Shown here piece by piece: positions 46,301 to 54,901 of a stretch of 64,000 nucleotides of DNA (position 1 is its first letter; each line of letters begins with the position of its first letter). The stretch lies in contig NZ_JAHPRO010000005.1 of assembly GCF_025562455.1 (NCBI RefSeq), positions 62,001-126,000 on the forward strand, read 5' to 3'. Source of the stretch: Acinetobacter sp. WU_MDCI_Axc73. Its GTDB lineage: Bacteria > Pseudomonadota > Gammaproteobacteria > Pseudomonadales > Moraxellaceae. The translations under genes and the position numbers were made by a program. Below the pieces are notes generated by a model. It made no database searches. It saw only the letters and a list, made by a program, of their open reading frames with translations, and was not told the origin of the DNA.

Positions 46301-49300
46301 TTATTTCTTCATTTCAATTACACTTAATGTTCTTGAAGTAATCATAAAGTTGCTTCTTGATTCCACATTTAATGGGATATTAACGCCCTCCTGTCGAGCA
46401 AATCCTGCTTTAAGTGTGTAGGTAACATTGCCAATAGTACTGTTATCATCAATAGCTGAAACGATAACCGCTGTACCATTAAAATTAACGTTAATATTAC
46501 CAGTCTCAATATTCGCGCCCAGAGAGCCTCTGCCAATTAAAGACCCATTTTTATATATTGAAATATAAAAGGAAGCCATTGCCCTATCGTTAGCTGCAAT
46601 TGGATTACCTCGTCCGTCACTTACACTAAAAGCGCCAAAAGTAGGTGTGCAAATATTTACTGAAGCATCAATTCTAACTTTTCCACCACTTCTATTTAAC
46701 GTTACTTGTAAAAGTGTACCTATATGATTTTCCCACGCTGATAGGTGGTTATTAAAATCATTATTAGGCAACCCACCAGTTGATCCTCCTGAAAAACTAT
46801 TGATAGTTTTGATATCAATTGCTTTAACTCCTATCGGTACAGTTACAGCCTCATCCTTGATATTTAGAGTATCAATTGCGCCATCTTCAATATTCGCAGT
46901 TTTGACTTTAATTGTTCCCAAGTCCGCACTAATAACACTTAAGTTTTCTGCCCAGATCCGATTGGCATTGATATATCCAAAACTACCATTATCGACATAC
47001 AAACCACGCGGAATAACAGTGCCATTTGGCAAAGTCACTGGCTTATTTTGCAGTGTCATTAATGGCTTTGGCTCTATACCGTCAATACCCACAGGTGTGC
47101 CAAATTGGATGCAATCATAGTTAAAAATGAAAGTAGAAGTCGTACCATCATTCATTGATCCATGACCAGAAACATGGCCATTTACATCGAACTTAGTAAA
47201 CTGCTGAGCATAGATGCCATCAACACTTTCACTGACATTTTGAATAGACGCACTATTCTCACCGACTTTTGTATTTAACGTTTCCGTTACTTTAATCGTT
47301 GAAGAAATAGCACTAGCATTCGCATTGATTTGTTGCTGAAACAAAGCATTGCTGTCATTCAATTGTGCAGACACTTGATCTGTACGTTTAGATTGAGCCA
47401 AATCCCCTTCGATGCGTGCTGACTGTTCAGACCAAACGCCAGCATAACCTCCCTCATTACCAATTAACTCGGATTCCGAGCCGATTAAAGGCGGGTTAAG
47501 CTGTGCATATACGCCGTCAATTCTCGTAGTCTGAGCAATAATCTTATTATCAACATCTTTGATATCTGATTTAACTTGATCAAGTGCACCAGTTGATGCT
47601 TTATCATCAAGCTCAAGATTAATGGAATCAATCGCTTCGGCATTTGCCGATGATTGCTCAACTGCTACCTGTGCAGATTGGCGTACAGTTGCAAGAGCAC
47701 TATCATTACTTGCGATATACGTATCAATCTTTTGAACTGTTACTTTATCGCCTTCAATTCGCGCTTCAACTTCTTGCCGTGCGTAAGCACGTAAATCATT
47801 AACTTCAACAACTGTCGTATCAATACGCTTACTAAGTGCTAAATCCCCTTCGATCATTGCCGATTGAACAGACCATGTGCCAGCGAAGCCCTGATCATTA
47901 CCGATCAAATCAGACTCAGATCCAATCAAAGGTGGATTTAACTGTGCATATACACCGTCCGTTTTTTCTGCTACAAGTGAAAGATCATTCGCAACAACTT
48001 GAATGTCTTGCTGAACTGCTGCAATACCATCTTCACTTGACTGTTTAACAGTATTTACAACTTCAAGAACACCTTCATCACCTGCAATGATTTGCTGTGA
48101 TAAACCATCTTTGGCTTGCTGAATAGCGTTTTGACGACCAATGACTTCTTGTGCAATCCGATCTTTCGTATTCTGAATATCTTGCTTAATTGGACCAATT
48201 TCAGCGTCAATAGTCTCAATATGATCAATCTTGGTTTTAAGATCCTGATTGAGTTGAGATTCACTGATTTGATCATTCAAGAGCTCAAGAACATCTGTAG
48301 CATCGGCAGAAGTTGTTGCATGAGTCCAGTCCGACCAAGGTCCAACGTTTCCAATCCGGTCAATCAAACGAGCTTGATAAAATTGAGTTAGGTTTGGCTG
48401 CAAACCTTGAACTGTATGTGTAGTCGTTGGATAAGCGAATAAGCCCAATTGAGCAATATTGCTGGTACCATCTGGCGATACACGAATTTCAGTATAAGCA
48501 GTATCAAGCGCACCGGTTGCAGGAAAGCCCCAATCAAGTTTTATACCGAACAAAATTCCTGTTGCTTGGATAAATGCCAGTTTTGGCGGTAACCCTAGCT
48601 TTCCAGTGAGCTCAGTCAAGACTGAGTAAACAGGTAAAGAAGCTATTTCAAATGCTGAAATCGCTGTTACTCGTGCTTGATATTGACCCGCATAAATACC
48701 TGGTACTTCGACTGAGTTATTGCCGGTTACTGGAAGCTTAATCCAGCTGCCGTCATCTTTCCTCCACTCAACCTGATACTTTACGGCACCTTTAGCCTGT
48801 GACCAGGACACAATCATTGTCGCCACATTGATACCCTGATCAATACGGCTTTCACTAGTAATTACGACATCAGTTACAGGATCCTGAATTGTTGGGTTCA
48901 CAATCGAAATCGGAACCTCATCAAAATAAGCACCCTTGTCAATGGCATCAAACTTGGCTGGGTTATATTGAAGTGCAGTCACTGAAAATTGATGACTTTC
49001 GTCTTGAGTAATCGAGATCACTCGAAACTTCATTGTTGCTAAGTCTTGAGCATCCATCACCCACACATTTTGAACTGCAATAGCATCAAACTCATGAGTT
49101 ACAGTAACAATACGACCTGAGATAGATTGAACAATACGAGTTTGAGCCTTTCCATCCTCGCCATTAATAATCAGTCTGTCGCCAGCAACTGCAACAACAT
49201 CGTCACGGTCAAGAGTAATGCTTTTACGATCAGCAGAGATTTTAGAAACACGTCCACCATTTGCACGACCAGCGAACAGAGGATCTGCAATTTCAATCAC

Positions 49301-50746
49301 TTTGCCAGGTAAAGGAATATGTCCATCAAGACCAACTTTAAAACTTACGGTTCGCGTTTCTAACTGCTCAGACTTTAATGCCCACCAGCCTGCTCGCTGC
49401 GCTTGTCCTCGCGAAGTGCATCCCCATGCGTCAAGCTCAAGAATACGAACTTGGCCCGCTTCAGTAATCGCCTTTTCATCACGAACAAATTCATATTCTG
49501 TTTTATAGTGATTCGCAGGATTATCCCAAGCAACTTTCACGACATTATGTCTATCTCGAGCACGGGTTCCCGCGTACTCAAAATTACCTTCAATAACATT
49601 GGCACGTGTATAAGTGAAATACGTATCTTGGGGAATATCCGCATCACAAATAATGCTATTGCCATCCCAAAACGTTATCGCACGGAATACACCAGCTAAC
49701 TTAGTTAAAATCTCAAATGCACCTTCGGCACTCTGAAGATAAACATTACATGTAAAGCGTGGTTCTTGACCGCCTAATCCGTTCGGTACCATTTGGTCAC
49801 AGTATTGTGCCAAGCGATATAAAGACCACTTATCAACCATGAGTGGGGTTAAACGATCACCCAGCGCATAGCGATCAACTGTACAGATGTCATAATAGAT
49901 CCATGCTGGGTTATTGGAATAAGCCTCTTTGAAAGTACCGTCCCACATCCCAACATATTGTCGTGTAGCTGGATTGTAGTTAGTAGGAACCTTTAGAATT
50001 TTTCCCTTTGTATCTGCGGCAACTTTAGCAACGTTTCCAAAAGTCTCTGCATCATATTGAAGGCCAAGCAAAGCAGTATTTGGGTAACATAATTTTGCAT
50101 CAATGACTTCAGTCACTGCTTCAATATACATCTTGTCACTGACATACTCTGACATTGAATTAGGTGTAAGTCTGCGAACACGTATGAGCCAACCTGAGTC
50201 AGCTTGAGGCAAATCAATACGGTGAGCACGTTCATAATTAGCAGAAGTTTTATCTGAAATCTTCGTTTTTAAAACTTCAGTCCAGATCCCACCGTCAGTC
50301 TGCAAGTCAATTGCATATTCAATTGTTACACCTGATACATCACCATTTGTAGCATTCTGAGTACGCAAAGGACCCCATTTCAAGCGTAAGCGAACCGCAT
50401 CAAGATCAAGATTACTAAAAGCTCGAACCCATGGCGTTTCAGACTTTAACTCCACATCGATGGCAGTTTCACTTTCTACTGCTGGAAAACCCTCAATGTA
50501 TTCCTGATCATTGGTACCACTTCTAAAGTCAACTTTTACATTTTCAAAGTTAAGACTTCCATCTGCATTCTGAAGTTGAGTTTCTTCTAAATAAATTGAC
50601 TGAAGCCCATTAGCTAAACCTTCAATCTCGCCTTCAGCTAAACCATATAGAACCTTGATAAAGGTTTTCGATTGAGCAGAATCTGGTGAAATGACAGATT
50701 GCCGTTGTTTATTGCTGCCTTTTTTTGCGCCTACTACTGCATTCAT
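46301..50746 (-). CDS. Tail tip/host-specificity protein J
   Basis: 1481 residues of the lambda gpJ type: the start MNAVVGAKKG, the N-terminal hub domains (about 1-600: TFIKVLYGLAEGEIEGL, IYLEETQL), fibronectin type III-like segments near 640-820, long coiled-coil stretches near 830-1200 and a C-terminal receptor-binding region. GVYAQLNPPLIGSES recurs at two places, so an internal segment is duplicated. ATG 50746 is chosen over a GTG four codons upstream. Host range is probably set by the C-terminus. Confidence 0.9.
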   Translation of the reverse strand: MNAVVGAKKGSNKQRQSVISPDSAQSKTFIKVLYGLAEGEIEGLANGLQSIYLEETQLQNADGSLNFENVKVDFRSGTNDQEYIEGFPAVESETAIDVELKSETPWVRAFSNLDLDAVRLRLKWGPLRTQNATNGDVSGVTIEYAIDLQTDGGIWTEVLKTKISDKTSANYERAHRIDLPQADSGWLIRVRRLTPNSMSEYVSDKMYIEAVTEVIDAKLCYPNTALLGLQYDAETFGNVAKVAADTKGKILKVPTNYNPATRQYVGMWDGTFKEAYSNNPAWIYYDICTVDRYALGDRLTPLMVDKWSLYRLAQYCDQMVPNGLGGQEPRFTCNVYLQSAEGAFEILTKLAGVFRAITFWDGNSIICDADIPQDTYFTYTRANVIEGNFEYAGTRARDRHNVVKVAWDNPANHYKTEYEFVRDEKAITEAGQVRILELDAWGCTSRGQAQRAGWWALKSEQLETRTVSFKVGLDGHIPLPGKVIEIADPLFAGRANGGRVSKISADRKSITLDRDDVVAVAGDRLIINGEDGKAQTRIVQSISGRIVTVTHEFDAIAVQNVWVMDAQDLATMKFRVISITQDESHQFSVTALQYNPAKFDAIDKGAYFDEVPISIVNPTIQDPVTDVVITSESRIDQGINVATMIVSWSQAKGAVKYQVEWRKDDGSWIKLPVTGNNSVEVPGIYAGQYQARVTAISAFEIASLPVYSVLTELTGKLGLPPKLAFIQATGILFGIKLDWGFPATGALDTAYTEIRVSPDGTSNIAQLGLFAYPTTTHTVQGLQPNLTQFYQARLIDRIGNVGPWSDWTHATTSADATDVLELLNDQISESQLNQDLKTKIDHIETIDAEIGPIKQDIQNTKDRIAQEVIGRQNAIQQAKDGLSQQIIAGDEGVLEVVNTVKQSSEDGIAAVQQDIQVVANDLSLVAEKTDGVYAQLNPPLIGSESDLIGNDQGFAGTWSVQSAMIEGDLALSKRIDTTVVEVNDLRAYARQEVEARIEGDKVTVQKIDTYIASNDSALATVRQSAQVAVEQSSANAEAIDSINLELDDKASTGALDQVKSDIKDVDNKIIAQTTRIDGVYAQLNPPLIGSESELIGNEGGYAGVWSEQSARIEGDLAQSKRTDQVSAQLNDSNALFQQQINANASAISSTIKVTETLNTKVGENSASIQNVSESVDGIYAQQFTKFDVNGHVSGHGSMNDGTTSTFIFNYDCIQFGTPVGIDGIEPKPLMTLQNKPVTLPNGTVIPRGLYVDNGSFGYINANRIWAENLSVISADLGTIKVKTANIEDGAIDTLNIKDEAVTVPIGVKAIDIKTINSFSGGSTGGLPNNDFNNHLSAWENHIGTLLQVTLNRSGGKVRIDASVNICTPTFGAFSVSDGRGNPIAANDRAMASFYISIYKNGSLIGRGSLGANIETGNINVNFNGTAVIVSAIDDNSTIGNVTYTLKAGFARQEGVNIPLNVESRSNFMITSRTLSVIEMKK

Positions 50747-50763
50747 AAGAAATCTCACGCAAT

Positions 50764-50787
50764 AAAAAAGGCGCTAGAAAGCGCCTG
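50764..50787 (-). terminator. Hairpin between I and J
   Basis: AGGCGC (50769-50774) pairs with GCGCCT (50781-50786) around a six-base loop, with a U-tract at 50764-50769 on the minus strand, upstream of J. Confidence 0.75.
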
Positions 50788-50802
50788 TTAAATAATTAAA
50801 AT

Positions 50803-51456
50803 TTACATCTGATCTTCAGGATATTGACCAGCACTGACAATAAATCCGCCAATTTCACGCTGACCATAAAGGACAGGTACAGGGTTCCCCTGCGCTACTG
50901 TGGTTACTGCACTACCAAAGCCTTTGTTGGCACGGTTGCCGTCTTGGTTTTGGTCTTGAGTATTATCAATTTTTGGCATGAGCATCTGCGCGACACCACC
51001 AACCATCATGCCTATACCAGCTCCAACCAGATTTGCTCCCCATGCTTGCCCGTATGCCATTGCAACCGCACCGACGACGACCATGACCGCCCCAAGAATA
51101 GTCTGTAATATTCCATTACCGCCTGCACCAACTACACGTGGAACAATATGAATAACCTCAGCTTCAGTATTCATATCGAGCTGTTCTTCACCGATGTTAT
51201 CGCCGGTAATGAGCCGCTTAGTTTCGTGGTCATAAATCGCTGGGCGTTTCTTGCCTCGCTTATTACTTGAGTTCTTTGATTTTAAAAATACGGCAAAGCG
51301 TAGGCCCTGCTCATGTGCATGCAACATAAAATGTTCAAAGCCAGCAATCTGAACGGATAAAGCACGCATGGCTTCACGTGTATTTGCGACATCGAGCTTA
51401 AATTCACGACCGAACTTTTGTCCCAATACTCCATACAGCTTAATGGTTTTTAACAT
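50803..51456 (-). CDS. Tail assembly protein I (lambda gpI family)
   Basis: 217 residues. KTIKLYGVLGQKFGREFKLDV is the lambda tail I N-terminus; two glycine-rich hydrophobic stretches (GNGILQTILGAVMVVVGAVAMAYG; GAGIGMMVGGVAQMLM) and the C-terminal PVLYGQREIGGFIVSAG are typical. It lies between K and J as in lambda and overlaps K by 17 bases. Confidence 0.9.
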   Translation of the reverse strand: MLKTIKLYGVLGQKFGREFKLDVANTREAMRALSVQIAGFEHFMLHAHEQGLRFAVFLKSKNSSNKRGKKRPAIYDHETKRLITGDNIGEEQLDMNTEAEVIHIVPRVVGAGGNGILQTILGAVMVVVGAVAMAYGQAWGANLVGAGIGMMVGGVAQMLMPKIDNTQDQNQDGNRANKGFGSAVTTVAQGNPVPVLYGQREIGGFIVSAGQYPEDQM

Positions 51457-52195
51457 CTCGATGCCTCAATATCTTTACTGTTCGCTCTTGCCATTGTTGT
51501 CCATAAATTTCACGAACAGATTTACGATTATATGGATGATGAAGAATTAAGCTTGAACCTATGCATTGCTCAGTTTGCTCCGATTTAAGCTGTCCATTAT
51601 TAGCCAGCCAAACAACCGCATGATTGGGATGTTCAGTACGCCCAACACGACAAACAAGCATATCGCCATATTGTGGTGTATCTACTTCATAGAAGCCTGC
51701 TTTTTCATAATTTTCAAGGTAAAGAGAAGGATGATCTTTATCCTCCCACCAAGCATCTTTTCGCTGAAAATCCAACAGCTCCACACCTAACTCACGGCTA
51801 TAAAAATCACGAATCAGCGCGTAACAATCTTGCCAGCCATGAAAATAATTACGCCCCACTAAAGGGGCGCGATAACCGCGAGGTTCGTAGACTTGAAAAT
51901 CCAGATCTGGATATGAGCAAATCACCCATGGTTTTTTATGCAGTTCAATTTGAATTAAATCTAATTCCGATGCTCTTGTTGTTCCATCTGGATGGGAATG
52001 CACATAAGCTAAGATTTCACCTTGATCTTCAGCATTTGCCAAATCCTCGGGATGAATTTCAAATTGATCAGATTGTTCGGCAATATTGCGACAAGCGATA
52101 TATTGCTTATCAACAATCACACCACAGCATTCAAGCGGATAGCATTCATCAGCATGCGCCATGATTGCTTTTTTGGTTTTTGCTGTAAGTTTCAT
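51440..52195 (-). CDS. Tail protein K: JAMM + NlpC/P60 peptidase
   Basis: 251 residues in two domains: a JAB/MPN-type peptidase (about 1-110; metal motif H66-S-H68-P...S76...D79, with E22) and an NlpC/P60 (C40) domain with C124 in GWQDCYALIRDFY and H192 in HPNHAVVW. It probably cleaves peptidoglycan peptides at tail entry or during tail maturation, as lambda gpK. It shares ends with L and I. Confidence 0.9.
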   Translation of the reverse strand: MKLTAKTKKAIMAHADECYPLECCGVIVDKQYIACRNIAEQSDQFEIHPEDLANAEDQGEILAYVHSHPDGTTRASELDLIQIELHKKPWVICSYPDLDFQVYEPRGYRAPLVGRNYFHGWQDCYALIRDFYSRELGVELLDFQRKDAWWEDKDHPSLYLENYEKAGFYEVDTPQYGDMLVCRVGRTEHPNHAVVWLANNGQLKSEQTEQCIGSSLILHHPYNRKSVREIYGQQWQERTVKILRHRDVKNH

Positions 52196-52201
52196 AAAAC
52201 C

Positions 52202-53008
52202 TCACAATAAGCTTGAAGCCGGGAACCCACCAAACGGCAATGGCTTATTTTCACCAAATCGCAAGCGGCAAGAACGCAAACGTCCACCGCATCGATCAAG
52301 TGCCGGATTATCAGTTGGCTCATCTTTATCAGTGAACATTGCTACACCTGTGTAACCGCATTCCTCACCCCGGTACTTCCCGACCATGCACCAATGACAA
52401 AGTGAAGTTATTTGGCGAACTGGGATTTTTAAACCCTCAAAATCGATTGGATTGGACAGCTCAAAAGTTACTTGCTGGGCGTTTTCAGATGTCTTTTGCT
52501 CGATGTACCAGATTTGCTCTTTTGATTCATTCGATGCAGTTGGATTACCTGCTGTGAAGTTTTCAGCATCTAAGTATTTAGCAAGTGTGGTAATCACTTT
52601 AAGTTTTGCACCAGCAAAGTCTTTAAACTGCAAACAGTAAGCAGACACAGCATTTTGAATGCCGTTGATATTGTTTGCCATGCTTAAAGTTGGTGCTGAA
52701 GCTTTACCGTCTGAACGCATTTCAAGCCCAGACACTTCCATGGCCATCGGCTCAAAAACTTGACCTTGCCAGATAATATTTCGGTTCCATACTTTCTGAT
52801 CACCAGTGTCAAAAATCTTTCCAATGCTTCCAGAGTCTGCCCCGATCAATCCTTCAGATCCGATCGATGAGTAAATTTTTTCCCAATCTTGAAAAGCTAT
52901 ATGCCCGTGGAAACGTAAAATGCCAGCTCCAAGTGAGCTGGCATCTAGTTCATACAAATGGATTAATCCATCTACATACAGCTTCTGAAAATCACTATTC
53001 AGGGTCAT
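52202..53008 (-). CDS. Minor tail protein L (Fe-S cysteine cluster)
   Basis: 268 residues. C207, C217, C240 and C247 are spaced 10, 23 and 7 apart, matching lambda gpL cysteines (spacing 9, 23, 7) that bind a 4Fe-4S cluster; KYRGEECGYTG and the final FGGFP match too. C204 is an additional cysteine beside C207. It lies between the fibre-like gene and K, with 14 bases of overlap with the former. Confidence 0.9.
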   Translation of the reverse strand: MTLNSDFQKLYVDGLIHLYELDASSLGAGILRFHGHIAFQDWEKIYSSIGSEGLIGADSGSIGKIFDTGDQKVWNRNIIWQGQVFEPMAMEVSGLEMRSDGKASAPTLSMANNINGIQNAVSAYCLQFKDFAGAKLKVITTLAKYLDAENFTAGNPTASNESKEQIWYIEQKTSENAQQVTFELSNPIDFEGLKIPVRQITSLCHWCMVGKYRGEECGYTGVAMFTDKDEPTDNPALDRCGGRLRSCRLRFGENKPLPFGGFPASSLL

Positions 53009-54170
53009 AAGTCACCTCGTCATAGATTGGATTTCCATCTTTGTCTAAGACTGGCACATCATCAAAAACAGGATTTCCTTCACTATCTACTGCTTGCACC
53101 CATTCGAATACTGGTTCACCATTTTCATTAATGACTGGTTGATTTGATAGGATGGGTGTGCCGTTTTGATCAGTTTGAATGTGGGTTACTGGCTTTTTAT
53201 AGTTCTTGCCATCCACAATTACAGCTTTTCCTTCATCATCAAATAAATCTTCATATTTAGTGATGTAAGTCAATTGCGGTGCATATTTTACTTGCTGGAC
53301 CATACGCGGTTGTTTTTCAGTACGTGGAATTTTTCTGACGATTGTCTTTTTAATACTGTTTAAACGAATGTCGATCCATCGCGGCTCACCATTTGCATTG
53401 TTCGGAATATCGATTGGTGCATCGAGATTCGCAACAATATCGCCTTCATCATTTAGCTTTTTCTTGAAGGTCTTAATTTCAAGATCACCGTTTTCTAAAG
53501 TTTGATATTCAACTGCACAAATTTTATTGCCGTGAGTGTCGGTCGGAATTTCAATCCACCAGCCTTCTTTAGCGAATCCAGAAGAACCTTTAACTAAATA
53601 ATGACCAATACCCAACTTCTCAAAAGCAAGAGGTTGTTCAGCGGCTTCATCGTTAGGTTCAATTTTATCTGCAAACAATTTAACAACGGGTGATGCTGAC
53701 TTAATGAAACCATTTGCATCCACAGTTGTATTTTTTGATGACAAGATTTTACACCACGGCTGAAACGTATTTACATTCCAGTTTACAGACCTGACATAAA
53801 AATCGGAGTTATGCGTTATGCTTAATTGCGCACAAGCATCAGTTGAGTCGTTAAGATCTAAATTAATAATTGCCTGAGAACTGTCGTCAGGATAGTCTCC
53901 AGCACTTGAAATATTATTAATATTATTTTGCCAATAAAAGGCATTACCATTTCCCCTCAATGTTGATAGTTTTTGACTACCTAATCGAATTGACTTTCCA
54001 ACTCCAAAAGCACCAACTTCCATCACATTCCCAGCAGCAGTACCTACATAACGACTAGCTGCATGTGTCCAGTTCGTAAAGTTTTCATTCATTTTTGCGC
54101 CAGTTGAGCGAAATGTGTCGCCGCCTGCGCCAGTCGGAGCTGAACCAAGATTAACAGTTTGAATCGTCAT
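52995..54170 (-). CDS. Putative tail fibre/knob protein with C-terminal repeats
   Basis: 391 residues. The start (TVNLGSAPTGAGGDTFRSTGAKMNENF) is like tail-fibre attachment domains; the middle (about 60-160: FYWQNNINNISSAGDYP, QAIINLDLNDSTDACAQLSITH) resembles pyocin-knob fibres. The C-terminal 60 residues hold short repeats of DSEGNPVF, DKDGNPIY and NENGEPVF. Lambda has no such gene between M and L, so it is an insertion of a probable side-fibre gene. The identification is moderate. Confidence 0.6.
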   Translation of the reverse strand: MTIQTVNLGSAPTGAGGDTFRSTGAKMNENFTNWTHAASRYVGTAAGNVMEVGAFGVGKSIRLGSQKLSTLRGNGNAFYWQNNINNISSAGDYPDDSSQAIINLDLNDSTDACAQLSITHNSDFYVRSVNWNVNTFQPWCKILSSKNTTVDANGFIKSASPVVKLFADKIEPNDEAAEQPLAFEKLGIGHYLVKGSSGFAKEGWWIEIPTDTHGNKICAVEYQTLENGDLEIKTFKKKLNDEGDIVANLDAPIDIPNNANGEPRWIDIRLNSIKKTIVRKIPRTEKQPRMVQQVKYAPQLTYITKYEDLFDDEGKAVIVDGKNYKKPVTHIQTDQNGTPILSNQPVINENGEPVFEWVQAVDSEGNPVFDDVPVLDKDGNPIYDEVTYDPE

Positions 54171-54182
54171 TTTCTTACTCGC

Positions 54183-54212
54183 ATAAAAAAAGCCCCTAAA
54201 TAGGGGCTTTAA
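54183..54212 (-). terminator. Terminator-type hairpin between M and the fibre gene
   Basis: AAAGCCCCTA (54189-54198) pairs with TAGGGGCTTT (54201-54210) around a two-base AA, with a U-tract on the minus strand. Confidence 0.85.
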
Positions 54213-54223
54213 AGGGGTTTAAA

Positions 54224-54568
54224 TTAAGGGTAAAAAACTTGGGTGAAGGTGGTGGAGATTTGCCAGATCTGACCACCTAGACTTACTGGTATATAGGTCA
54301 AATCAGTCTTAACTCTGACTTCACCATCAAGCGGTGAATTCCACAAAAAAGAGTCTGCGCCCTTGTGTTCATCAAAGAATGCCTTAATCGCTTGAATTTC
54401 AGCTTTGTGAGCTGTTCTTTGATAAGCCCACTGACCTTTTCGATTGTTGATTCCAATCGAGATATTTTGCTCATAGCCATCGCCAAACTTTGAAGTCAAT
54501 ACATTGAAGTTCTGACTGTTGGAGTTACCGTCCAGATCACTTGGCCAGTCAAATTTTTGGTTGCTCAT
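54224..54568 (-). CDS. Minor tail protein M (lambda gpM family)
   Basis: 114 residues from ATG 54568; GTG 54592 is a weaker alternative. FNVLTSKFGDGYEQNISIGIN and ADSFLWNSPLDGEVRV match the lambda gpM segments (KVRFGDGYSQR, SFLWTPP). Binds at the tip of the tape measure complex. It is the gene right after the 89-residue protein and before the fibre-like gene. Confidence 0.85.
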   Translation of the reverse strand: MSNQKFDWPSDLDGNSNSQNFNVLTSKFGDGYEQNISIGINNRKGQWAYQRTAHKAEIQAIKAFFDEHKGADSFLWNSPLDGEVRVKTDLTYIPVSLGGQIWQISTTFTQVFYP

Positions 54569-54581
54569 GAAATTTTTCCAT

Positions 54582-54606
54582 AAAAAAACCACCCGAAGGT
54601 GGTTGT
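54582..54606 (-). terminator. Hairpin upstream of M
   Basis: AACCACC (54587-54593) pairs with GGTGGTT (54598-54604) around CGAA, with a T-run on the minus-strand side. It lies between the 89-residue gene and M. Confidence 0.75.
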
Positions 54607-54631
54607 TTGGCTATTTGCTGATGTATTTTAG

Positions 54632-54901
54632 CTAATCAAGCTTTTTAAAATCATTAATATGCCACTCAAAGGCGCGTGTAATTACATCAACCTGAGTATC
54701 ACCATCTAGTTTTATGGCAACATCGCTTTTAAATGCTTCCACCTCTCCGATATATTCATCAAGATCAAGAACACCTTTATCTACCAAGATTCGCACGAGA
54801 TTTCCAAGCAATAAGCGATTTGCTCTATCCCCATCAAAAATCAATTCAATGAGAGGATCCCTGGGATTACCTGTTTTTACATCATCATTACTTGAGTCCA
54901 T
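54632..54901 (-). CDS. Phage hypothetical protein after tape measure (89 aa)
   Basis: Starts at ATG 54901 inside the tape measure end, with GGTGGAGAG upstream, and overlaps the tape measure by 14 bases, so it is coupled. Soluble and acidic, with a helical middle (LLGNLVRILVDKGVLDLDEYIGEVEAF); no known domain is recognised. The position after the tape measure is also that of small tail assembly proteins. Confidence 0.7.
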   Translation of the reverse strand: MDSSNDDVKTGNPRDPLIELIFDGDRANRLLLGNLVRILVDKGVLDLDEYIGEVEAFKSDVAIKLDGDTQVDVITRAFEWHINDFKKLD

